Assembly: GCA_052386675.1 (NCBI GenBank)
Contig: JBQTJX010000014.1
Span: forward strand, 93,679 to 157,678
Direction of reading: 5' to 3'
DNA: 64,000 nt
Source of the DNA: RBG-16-66-20 sp052386675
Lineage (GTDB): Bacteria; Pseudomonadota; Gammaproteobacteria; Burkholderiales; SG8-39
Below the pieces are notes generated by a model that had not been told where the DNA came from, made no database searches, and saw nothing but the letters and a program-made list of their open reading frames with translations. Shown here one piece after another: positions 39,142-47,367 of this stretch; the stretch's first letter is position 1; each line of letters begins with the position of its first letter. The position numbers were made by a program, and so were the translations under genes.

Positions 39142-39464
39142 TTGTTCGGCGCCTTCTTCCTCTGCGACGATTGGCTATCGATTTGCCTAGGCGACTTGAT
39201 GTCGTCGTGGCTTACGCGCCCGCCGGCTTCGAGGACGTTGCGGAATCCGTCTCCTCGAACTTGTAAGGAAGACTTACAAGTTGACTCGAAGACGAGTTCG
39301 CCCTCCGGGTAAGGCGCCACCCGCTTGGGAGTAGGCGCAGTGCGAACCCCAGTTGTTGCACTTTTTGCAATAGCTGCTTCCGCAGGCCTGCCAAGGGAGG
39401 GGGCAGATTGCCCCTCCCCTTGGCCCAAGTGTTTGATTTGCAAGGGTGACAATTGCCTATTCAC
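39138..39464 (-). CDS. uncharacterised 108-codon frame between dinD and hsdS
   Basis: Open frame of 108 codons from GTG 39464. It overlaps the dinD stop and the hsdS start by 4 bases each (GTGA), which suggests a coupled gene. The product has no recognised motif: Gln/Ser/Pro-rich, no hydrophobic core, probably disordered, Lys-rich at the C-terminus. The same stretch holds several inverted repeats (39258-39297, 39391-39423), so it may instead be a structured regulatory gap that happens to be open. I rate coding as possible, not established. Confidence 0.4.
   Translation of the reverse strand: MNRQLSPLQIKHLGQGEGQSAPSLGRPAEAAIAKSATTGVRTAPTPKRVAPYPEGELVFESTCKSSLQVRGDGFRNVLEAGGRVSHDDIKSPRQIDSQSSQRKKAPNK
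39258..39297. repeat. tandem small inverted repeats upstream of hsdS
   Basis: AACTTGTAAG (39258-39267) and CTTACAAGTT (39273-39282) are perfect 10-bp arms around GAAGA. Next to it, ACTCG-AAGA-CGAGT (39284-39297) forms a second stem with a closely similar loop. Both lie 117-180 bp before the hsdS start in the minus-strand operon. They could be operators or RNA hairpins. Confidence 0.6.
39391..39423. repeat. GC-rich hairpin just after dinD
   Basis: CCAAGGGAGGGGGC (39391-39404), loop AGATT, and GCCCCTCCCCTTGG (39410-39423) pair almost perfectly. The 8-bp palindrome CAGGCCTG overlaps its left edge (39384-39391, end base shared). It lies about 40 bases inside the minus-strand gap between dinD and hsdS. 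No T-tract follows, so it is not a typical terminator; attenuation or RNA processing is possible. Confidence 0.6.
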
Positions 39465-40306
39465 TTTTTCTTCCCAAGCTTGGGCGTAGCATTCCGTTGT
39501 ACCTGCTGGATGCTCTTGTCCGGCTTGGGCAGGCTTTCCGGCAAGGTACCGCCCAGTCCCTCGATCGTCTTGCGCACGGCCTTGCCTACGTCGTGGTGAG
39601 TACGATTGGCGGCGTCCCTGCCCTTGACCCTGTCGCGCTTGAGCTTCTCTTCAGTCTGCGTGGCACGGAACAGGTTGGCGGCCAACTCGGTGCTGCCCAT
39701 GTGGTCGAGAATCTTCTGGCTCTTCTTCAAACCCTTGCGGGTGTGGATGTCCTTCGCGCCCAAACCTCCGTACAAGCCCCGGTAGCCGTGGTCCTGGAAT
39801 ACCGCGTATTCCACGGGGGTCTCTACTCCCGCCTGCTTGGCGGCCGCGGCCAGATCCTTATTGTGTCGCGACATCTCATCGCGCAGGAGCAAGCGGCGTT
39901 GGTCTTCGCTCAAGGTCTCGAAGTCGAAGGCCTCCGACTCCTGGATTCTCTCGTAGCCCACCTTCGCCAACCACTGCTTGAATGGCTCGGCCCTGGGTGA
40001 AGGAATGGATTGGACGAGGCGCAATACCCCTTCGACGTTCGCGCAATTCAGCAACTGCACGCCACCGGGCGTCGTGATGCGCAGAAGCTCGGCCATCTGC
40101 GCCCAGCTTTCGGCAAGGCCCACGTCCCGCCTTCGCAGATCCTTGAGGTAACCCTCCGGATCCTTTGAGTCCGTCAGCGCTGCTACGACATCGATGATGG
40201 CGAACCACCACTGATCCTCGTGCCATGTCCGGCGAACAACCGCCGACTCAAAAGCCGCCAGGCCTCTGGCGAGGTTGGTCGTCAGTTCGTTCTTCGAATC
40301 ACTCAT
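39461..40306 (-). CDS. dinD: DinD-like protein with N-terminal BRO-N domain
   Basis: A 281-residue protein. The N-terminal BRO/antirepressor-like DNA-binding domain (about 15-115) has RTWHEDQWWFAIIDVVAALTD and later LLNCANVEGVLRLVQSIPS. The C-terminal half matches DNA-damage-inducible protein D (EYAVFQDHGYRGLYGGL, KILDHMGSTELAANLFRATQ). E. coli DinD is SOS-induced and inhibits RecA. Such genes are often embedded in type I RM operons, as here between hsdM (8-bp overlap) and hsdS. A role in coordinating restriction with the DNA damage response is inferred. No LexA box was seen inside the operon. Confidence 0.82.
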   Translation of the reverse strand: MSDSKNELTTNLARGLAAFESAVVRRTWHEDQWWFAIIDVVAALTDSKDPEGYLKDLRRRDVGLAESWAQMAELLRITTPGGVQLLNCANVEGVLRLVQSIPSPRAEPFKQWLAKVGYERIQESEAFDFETLSEDQRRLLLRDEMSRHNKDLAAAAKQAGVETPVEYAVFQDHGYRGLYGGLGAKDIHTRKGLKKSQKILDHMGSTELAANLFRATQTEEKLKRDRVKGRDAANRTHHDVGKAVRKTIEGLGGTLPESLPKPDKSIQQVQRNATPKLGKKK

Positions 40307-41810
40307 AGCCCAGCTCCTTCAGATAGGCGTCCATCTGCTCTTCGAGCTTCGCCAGCTCAGCCTTCAGCTTTTCGCGCTCCGCGCGCACGGCCTTGAGGTC
40401 GATCTCCTCCTCTTCCTCGAAAGTGTCGACGTAGCGAGGGATGTTGAGGTTGAAGTCGTTCTCGGCGATCTCCGCCGGGCTGGCGAGGTAGGCGTACTTG
40501 TCGACGCTCTTCCGGGCGGCGCAGGTGTCGAGGATCCGCTGAAGATCCTGCTCCCGCAGGAAGTTCTGGTTCTTGCCGTCCTCGTAGTCGCGGCTGGCGT
40601 CGATGAAGAGCACCTTGTCGTCCGCTTTCGTCTTGCGGAAGACCAGGACCGCCGCCGGGATGCCGGTACCGTAGAAGAGCTTCTCCGGCAGGCCGATCAC
40701 GGTGTCGAGCAGGTTCTCCTCGATCAACCTGCGGCGGATCCTGCCTTCGGCCGCGCCGCGGAAGAGAACACCGTGCGGCGCGACCACGGCCATGCGGCCG
40801 GTGCCGGGCTTCATGGTTTCGATCATGTGCAGGATGAAGGCGTAGTCGCCCTTGGTGCGTGGCGGGACACCCCGCTTGAAGCGCGCGAAGCGGTCCTTCT
40901 CGGCGCCTTCCTGGCCCCACTTCTCCAGTGAGAACGGCGGATTGGCGACCACGATGTCGAAGTGCTTGAGCCAGCCGCTGGCATCCAGCAGCTTGGGGTT
41001 GCGCAGGGTGTCGCCCCACTCGATGCGGTGGTTGTCCTCGCCATGCAGGAACATGTTCATCTTGGCGAGCGCCCAGGTGCCGCCGATGGCCTCCTGGCCG
41101 AACAGCGCGTACTTGCGCGCGCCGCTGCGCTCACGGATCAGGCGGCCGCATTTCATGAGTAGGGAACCCGAGCCGCAGGTTGGGTCGCAGATCTCGTCGC
41201 CTTCCTGGGGATCCATAAGCCGCGCCATGAGGGTGGACACTTCCGGCGGCGTGTAGAACTCCCCGGCCTTCTTGCCGCTGGAGGAGGCGAAGTTCTTGAT
41301 CAGGAACTCGTAGGCATTGCCGATGACGTCCAGCTCGCCCACCCGGCTCGGGCGCAGGTTGAGCTCGGGCTTGGAGAAGTCTTCCAGCAGGTGCCGCAGG
41401 ATGTCGTTCTTCTGCTGCTCCTCGCCCAGCTTGTTGGCGTTGAAGCTGATGTCCTGGAAGACGTCGCGCAGCTTGCCGATGTTGGCGTCCTCGATGGCGT
41501 GCAGCGCCTTGTCGATGCGCTCGCCGTTGCCGGGCTCGAAGCGCCTGCCGTGCAGGGCGTAGAAGCTCGCCTCGGGCGGCAGGACGAAGCGCTCGTTCTT
41601 CAGCAGCTCTTCAATGAGCTCCGGATGGTCGCCGTGCTCCTTCTTGTATTGGTCATAGTGGTCCTGCCAGACATCGGACACGTACTTGAGGAACAGCATC
41701 GTCAGGACGTAGTCCTTGTAGATGCTCGGGTCCACAATGCCGCGGAAGCTGTCGCAGGCGGCCCAGACGGCGTCGTTGATGTCGTCCTGGCGGATCGGTG
41801 CTTCGGTCAT
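40299..41810 (-). CDS. hsdM: type I DNA methyltransferase subunit M
   Basis: A 503-residue N6-adenine methylase subunit. A helical N-terminal domain is followed by the catalytic domain with SAM motif I CDPTCGSGSLLMKCG and catalytic motif IV VVANPPFSLEKWG, then a C-terminal coiled coil rich in Glu/Lys. Length matches the HsdM of EcoR124-like systems. It starts at ATG 41810, which overlaps the stop of the upstream half-S gene by 4 bases. The open frame continues upstream, but over that gene in another frame. With HsdS it modifies host DNA. Confidence 0.95.
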   Translation of the reverse strand: MTEAPIRQDDINDAVWAACDSFRGIVDPSIYKDYVLTMLFLKYVSDVWQDHYDQYKKEHGDHPELIEELLKNERFVLPPEASFYALHGRRFEPGNGERIDKALHAIEDANIGKLRDVFQDISFNANKLGEEQQKNDILRHLLEDFSKPELNLRPSRVGELDVIGNAYEFLIKNFASSSGKKAGEFYTPPEVSTLMARLMDPQEGDEICDPTCGSGSLLMKCGRLIRERSGARKYALFGQEAIGGTWALAKMNMFLHGEDNHRIEWGDTLRNPKLLDASGWLKHFDIVVANPPFSLEKWGQEGAEKDRFARFKRGVPPRTKGDYAFILHMIETMKPGTGRMAVVAPHGVLFRGAAEGRIRRRLIEENLLDTVIGLPEKLFYGTGIPAAVLVFRKTKADDKVLFIDASRDYEDGKNQNFLREQDLQRILDTCAARKSVDKYAYLASPAEIAENDFNLNIPRYVDTFEEEEEIDLKAVRAEREKLKAELAKLEEQMDAYLKELGYE

Positions 41811-42406
41811 GAGGTTCCTGCCACGTTGGCTAGTGCATGGGCGAGCGCGTTCAGCTGCCGCTCGCGGTTTCGAATGAGGCCGTCGAGCACGACGCGCTCT
41901 CGCGCCGCGGCCCTGGCCAGGTCGATGATGCGCCGCTGCTCGGGTAGCGGCGGCACCGCGATCGGCAATGCCTCGATCACGGGTCTCCGAACGCTGAGCT
42001 GATTCGACCCCTCTGCCGCGGCGCGGAGAGCGGTCTGGAGGGGCGCTTGGTTGATCTGCCATGCCAGGAACGCTGGCAGCACCGTTCCCCGGCTCTTGGG
42101 CCGTAGCTGGTAGAGGTGTGGGCCGCAGACCGTAGAGCTTGGGACTCCGTCGAGCGCGGTCGCGGAGTACCGCTTTCCGCGCGCCACCAGCAGAAGGTCG
42201 CCCGTCTCCAGCCAGTAGGGTTGCCGGCGGCCGGGTAGCTCGGTGCGTATCGCTCTGGCCCAAGTGACCGAGCCGTCGGGGGCCAGGTCCTTGATCTGGA
42301 CGACCGTGACCTGGCCGTCCGAGGCTGGGTCTATGGCACCCCGAAAGGGGTAGCCGGCCCGCACTTCGGCTATGGCGCCAATCCGGACCTTCTTTGCGTC
42401 AATCAC
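41807..42406 (-). CDS. half-size type I specificity (HsdS-like) protein, one TRD
   Basis: A 199-residue protein with one target-recognition domain (about 1-145, with VQIKDLAP and LLLVARGKR) and one conserved spacer helix starting LPIAVPPLPEQRRIIDLARAA. Normal S subunits are about 400 residues with two TRDs. It is the first gene of the operon, starts at GTG 42406 and couples to hsdM by a 4-base overlap. It could dimerise to make a symmetrical target, as truncated S proteins can, or form a module without HsdR. It is not a fragment of the downstream hsdS, because the sequences differ. A second specificity factor in one operon is unusual. Confidence 0.82.
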   Translation of the reverse strand: MIDAKKVRIGAIAEVRAGYPFRGAIDPASDGQVTVVQIKDLAPDGSVTWARAIRTELPGRRQPYWLETGDLLLVARGKRYSATALDGVPSSTVCGPHLYQLRPKSRGTVLPAFLAWQINQAPLQTALRAAAEGSNQLSVRRPVIEALPIAVPPLPEQRRIIDLARAAARERVVLDGLIRNRERQLNALAHALANVAGTS

Positions 42407-42423
42407 GGTGACGCAAATTCTAC

Positions 42424-42452
42424 TTGACTGCAGCCATTGAATGGAAGATACT
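42424..42452 (+). promoter_or_regulatory. putative promoter of the nuclease remnant
   Basis: TTGACT (42424-42429), 17-bp spacer, GATACT (42447-42452). It lies in an AT-rich 93-bp gap between the divergent half-hsdS and nuclease genes. Predicted +1 near 42459 leaves a 40-base leader with Shine-Dalgarno AAGGAG at 42486-42491. The promoter of the minus-strand RM operon should share this gap, but I could not pick out convincing hexamers for it. Confidence 0.45.
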
Positions 42453-42499
42453 ATATATGCATCATGACTAATGACGCATTATTTCAAGGAGATTCAGAC

Positions 42500-42772
42500 A
42501 TGGCAGACGTACTAAGAGGTCGGGTATCGAAGGTGATCGACGGCGACACATTCGAACTTTCCGGGATATCAGCCACCGCATCGGAAGGCCGGAGATACAA
42601 CGCCACAGAGACGATCCGCATCGCGTCCATCGACGCCCCAGAGTTGAATACCGCTGCGGGCAAGAGATCAAAGGAAGCGTTGGAGGGGCGCATCGGCGGG
42701 AGAAACGTTACGTGCACTGTCAGTGCACGGGACGTATACGGTCGCGTGGTCGCCAGCGTCCGGGTGGGGTAG
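42500..42772 (+). pseudogene. truncated staphylococcal-nuclease-like (SNase) protein
   Basis: A 90-residue product matching the first two thirds of the thermonuclease fold. Catalytic elements are visible: VIDGDTF (metal Asp), IRIASIDAPEL (Arg, Asp, Glu) and DVYGRVVASV (the second catalytic Arg). The chain stops right there, whereas complete SNase domains continue for another strand and helices (the LVxxGLA segment). No downstream frame restores it. There is no signal peptide. ATG 42500 has a good AAGGAG site. It is probably a remnant at the edge of the defence island; a functional mini-nuclease is less likely because the missing part packs the core. Confidence 0.7.
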
Positions 42773-42813
42773 AGAAGCGCTACGCCTTCCGGACGCTTTG
42801 CTAGTCTTGGAAG

Positions 42814-44382
42814 GTGAATCGAAGCAACTCTTTCGACGCCATTGTCGTCGGTGCCGGCCACAACGGCCTCACCTGCGCCTGCTACCTGGCGCGCGCCGGC
42901 CTGAAGGTCAAGGTGCTGGAGCGCCGCAAGGTGGTCGGCGGCGCGGCGGTCACCGAGGAATTCCACCCCGGCTTCCGCAACTCCACCGCCTCCTACACCG
43001 TCAGCCTGCTGCAGGCAAAGGTGATCCGCGACCTCGGCCTCGCCTCCCACGGCCTGCGCATCGTCGAGCGGCCGCTGTCCAATTTCCTGCCGCTGGAATC
43101 CGGCTACCTGAAAGTGGGCGGCGGGGTGGAGACCACGCAGCGCGAGTTCGCGAAGTTTTCCGCGCGCGATGCCGAGCGCCTGCCGGCCTACTGGGAGAGC
43201 CTTGAGCGCGTTGCCGATGTGCTGCGGGCCATGGTGCTGGAGACCCCGCCCAACGTCGGCGGTGGACTGCGTGACATGCTGTCCGCGGCGAGCGCGGGCT
43301 GGCGCATGAAGGCGCTCGACATGCCCGCGCGCCGTGACCTGCTGGGCTTGTTCACCCGCAGCGCCTCGGACTGGCTGGGGGACTGGTTCGAATCGGAACC
43401 GGTGAAGGCCGTATTCGGCTTCGACGCCGTGGTTGGCGCCTTTGCCAGCCCCGAGCATCCGGGAACCGGCTACGTCCTGCTGCACCACTGCTTCGGCGAA
43501 GTGAACGGCAAGCGCGGCGCCTGGGGCCACGCCATCGGCGGCATGGGCGCCATCAGCGAGGCGCTGGCATCAGAAGCCCGGCGGCTGGGCGTCCAGATCG
43601 AGTGCGAAGCGCCCGTCGCGAAGGTGGGACCGGGCAGCGTGGTGCTGGAGGACGGGCGCGAGTTCGCGGGCCGCGCCATCGTCGCCAACGTCAACCCGAA
43701 GCTGCTGTTCCTGAAAATGGTGGACGGCGCGCTGCTGGATCGCGACTTTCGCGAACGCATGCAGCGCTACAAGTGCGGCTCGGCGACTTTCCGCATGAAC
43801 GTGGCGCTATCCGCGCTGCCCCGGTTCGCCTGCCTGCCAGAGGAAGGACCGCACCACGGCGCCGGAATCATCATGGCGCCGTCGCTGGGCTACATGGACC
43901 GCGCCTATCTGGATGCAAAGGCCGAGGGCATCGCCCGCGCGCCCATCGTCGAGACGGTGATCCCGAGCACCTTGGACGATTCCCTCGCGCCCAAGGGCGC
44001 GCACGTGGCGAGCCTGTTCTGCCAGCACTTCGATCCGGAAGCGGACTGGGCGACGCGCAAGCAGGAAGCCGTGGACCGAATCCTCGATGTCGTAGAGAGC
44101 CACGCGCCGGGGTTCAGGCAAAGCATCGTTGGCCACAGCGCGCTGTCGCCATCGGACCTGGAGCGCGAGTTCGGCCTGGTGGGCGGGGACATCTTCCACG
44201 GCCAGCTGTCGCTCGACCAGCTGTGGTCGGCGCGGCCGGTTCTCGGCCACGCCGACTACCGCACGCCGGTGAAGGGGCTGTACCTGTGCGGCTCGGGCGC
44301 GCACCCCGGCGGCGGAGTCACCGGTGCGCCGGGGCACAACTGCGCGCGCGAGGTGCTGCGCGACCTGGGCAGGAAAATGTAA
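42814..44382 (+). CDS. FAD-dependent oxidoreductase, PYROXD2/phytoene-desaturase-like
   Basis: A 522-residue flavoprotein. The N-terminal dinucleotide-binding motif is AIVVGAGHNGLTCACYLARAG (residues 9-29), followed by the Glu that binds FAD ribose (KVLERRKVVGG). The C-terminal FAD motif is YLCGSGAHPGGGVTGAPGHN. It belongs to the group containing vertebrate PYROXD2 and carotenoid desaturase-like enzymes; the bacterial substrate is unknown. No carotenoid genes are nearby. GTG start at 42814, with no Shine-Dalgarno; TAGTCT (42802-42807) would put +1 on the start codon. The stop codon TAA lies inside palindrome copy 2. Base use is like the housekeeping genes, unlike the adjacent AT-rich hsdS. 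Confidence 0.85.
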   Translation: MNRSNSFDAIVVGAGHNGLTCACYLARAGLKVKVLERRKVVGGAAVTEEFHPGFRNSTASYTVSLLQAKVIRDLGLASHGLRIVERPLSNFLPLESGYLKVGGGVETTQREFAKFSARDAERLPAYWESLERVADVLRAMVLETPPNVGGGLRDMLSAASAGWRMKALDMPARRDLLGLFTRSASDWLGDWFESEPVKAVFGFDAVVGAFASPEHPGTGYVLLHHCFGEVNGKRGAWGHAIGGMGAISEALASEARRLGVQIECEAPVAKVGPGSVVLEDGREFAGRAIVANVNPKLLFLKMVDGALLDRDFRERMQRYKCGSATFRMNVALSALPRFACLPEEGPHHGAGIIMAPSLGYMDRAYLDAKAEGIARAPIVETVIPSTLDDSLAPKGAHVASLFCQHFDPEADWATRKQEAVDRILDVVESHAPGFRQSIVGHSALSPSDLEREFGLVGGDIFHGQLSLDQLWSARPVLGHADYRTPVKGLYLCGSGAHPGGGVTGAPGHNCAREVLRDLGRKM

Positions 44383-44398
44383 CCGATCGGTTACATTT
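44375..44398. repeat. perfect palindrome, copy 2 (24 bp)
   Basis: Same core as 33910-33931 plus one extra base pair at each end. It contains the TAA stop of the oxidoreductase and lies downstream of the convergent copZ. On the minus strand the stem is followed by T residues, so it can serve as the copZ terminator. The two copies are about 10.5 kb apart. Confidence 0.85.
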
Positions 44399-44415
44399 CG
44401 AGCCGAACGGGGGCC

Positions 44416-44613
44416 CTAGGCGGCCTCGGGGGTGTAGCCCGCCTCCGCGATGGCGTGCTGCAGGTCCTCGCGGGAGGCCTTGCTGTCCACCCGCACGATG
44501 TGCTCGGGGAGCGAGAAGTCCAGCTTTGCGCTCGCGTCCAGTTCCTTCACCGCCTTGGTGATGGTGCTGGCGCAGTGCCCGCAGGTCATGTCGGAAACCT
44601 TGAATTCAATCAT
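44416..44613 (-). CDS. copZ: copper chaperone, HMA domain (CopZ-like)
   Basis: A 65-residue cytosolic metallochaperone, a single heavy-metal-associated domain with the Cu(I)-binding motif MTCGHCAST at residues 9-17. It delivers Cu(I) to the P-type ATPase or to CueR. The ATG at 44613 follows an AGGAG site at a 7-base spacing. An upstream ATG at 44619 would leave no spacing. It is divergent from copA, and both have back-to-back TTGACC -35 elements. A Phe/Asp-rich middle (LDFSLPEHIVRVD) is normal for the fold. Confidence 0.92.
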   Translation of the reverse strand: MIEFKVSDMTCGHCASTITKAVKELDASAKLDFSLPEHIVRVDSKASREDLQHAIAEAGYTPEAA

Positions 44614-44635
44614 TGTCATCTCCTGTAAAGCGCCT

Positions 44636-44666
44636 ATCCTCAGGGTTCCCACCATGGCAGGGTCAA
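44636..44666 (-). promoter_or_regulatory. MerR/CueR-type promoter of copZ
   Basis: On the minus strand, TTGACC (44666-44661), a 19-bp spacer, then GAGGAT (44641-44636). The overlong 19-bp spacer is the hallmark of promoters activated by MerR-family regulators through DNA distortion. Its -35 is part of the 16-bp palindrome 44661-44676 shared with the copA promoter. Confidence 0.65.
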
Positions 44667-44670
44667 GGGC

Positions 44671-44701
44671 TTGACCTTCCCATGATGGCAGACTTCAGTC
44701 T
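44671..44701 (+). promoter_or_regulatory. MerR/CueR-type promoter of copA
   Basis: TTGACC (44671-44676), a 19-bp spacer containing CTTCCCATGATGG, then CAGTCT (44696-44701). It resembles the E. coli copA promoter start TTGACCTTCC. Predicted +1 is at 44708, the A of the copA ATG, so the transcript would be leaderless. Confidence 0.65.
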
Positions 44702-44707
44702 GGCGTC

Positions 44708-46894
<2,187 letters not shown>

Positions 46895-46907
46895 AAGGAG
46901 GGAAGAC

Positions 46908-47366
46908 ATGGGCAAAACTGACGCGTTTCTAGAGCACGCCGATGCCATCGAGCGCGGCCTGCTCGACATCGGCCGCGCCTCGAAATCAAGCGGCGTCACC
47001 GTGAAGATGATCCGGCACTACGAAGCGCTCGGCCTGCTGAAGAACGTGGCGCGGACCTATGCCAACTACCGCGTCTACACGGAGCGGGACGTCCATACCC
47101 TGCGCTTCATCAAGCGGGCGCGCAGCCTGGGCTTCGGCATGAGCGACATCCGGGAGCTGCTTTCGCTGTGGCAGAACAAGTCCCGCCCCAGCGCCGCGGT
47201 GAAGAAGATCGCCGGCGGGCACATGGAGGTGCTGAAGACGCGCATCGCGGAGATGCAGGCCATGGTGGCGACGCTGTCGCACCTGACCCATCACTGCCAT
47301 GGCGACCAGCGGCCGGACTGCCCGATCCTGGAGGACCTGGCCGGTGCCGGGAAACACAGAGCGTGA
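46908..47366 (+). CDS. cueR: Cu(I)-responsive MerR-family regulator CueR
   Basis: A 152-residue activator. The winged HTH starts at about residue 19 (DIGRASKSSGVTVKMIRHYEALGLL). A dimerisation helix follows, and the C-terminal metal loop has Cys130 and Cys138 (C-x7-C, CHGDQRPDC), the CueR Cu(I) pair. An 18-residue extension precedes the HTH compared with most CueR proteins. The start is supported by GGAGGGAAG. It should bind the 19-bp-spacer promoters at copA, copZ and 49664. Encoded between two copper ATPases. Confidence 0.92.
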   Translation: MGKTDAFLEHADAIERGLLDIGRASKSSGVTVKMIRHYEALGLLKNVARTYANYRVYTERDVHTLRFIKRARSLGFGMSDIRELLSLWQNKSRPSAAVKKIAGGHMEVLKTRIAEMQAMVATLSHLTHHCHGDQRPDCPILEDLAGAGKHRA

Positions 47367-47367
47367 C

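Noticed and set aside
42773..42813. Frameshifted continuation of the SNase gene
   Set aside because: Neither alternative frame gives the LVxxGLA segment or any SNase-like sequence before reaching a stop.
33910..44398. Insertion sequence or integrase-mediated island between the palindromes
   Set aside because: No transposase, integrase or tRNA gene is present, and the oxidoreductase next to the right copy looks like resident chromosome; only the palindrome pair itself is reported.
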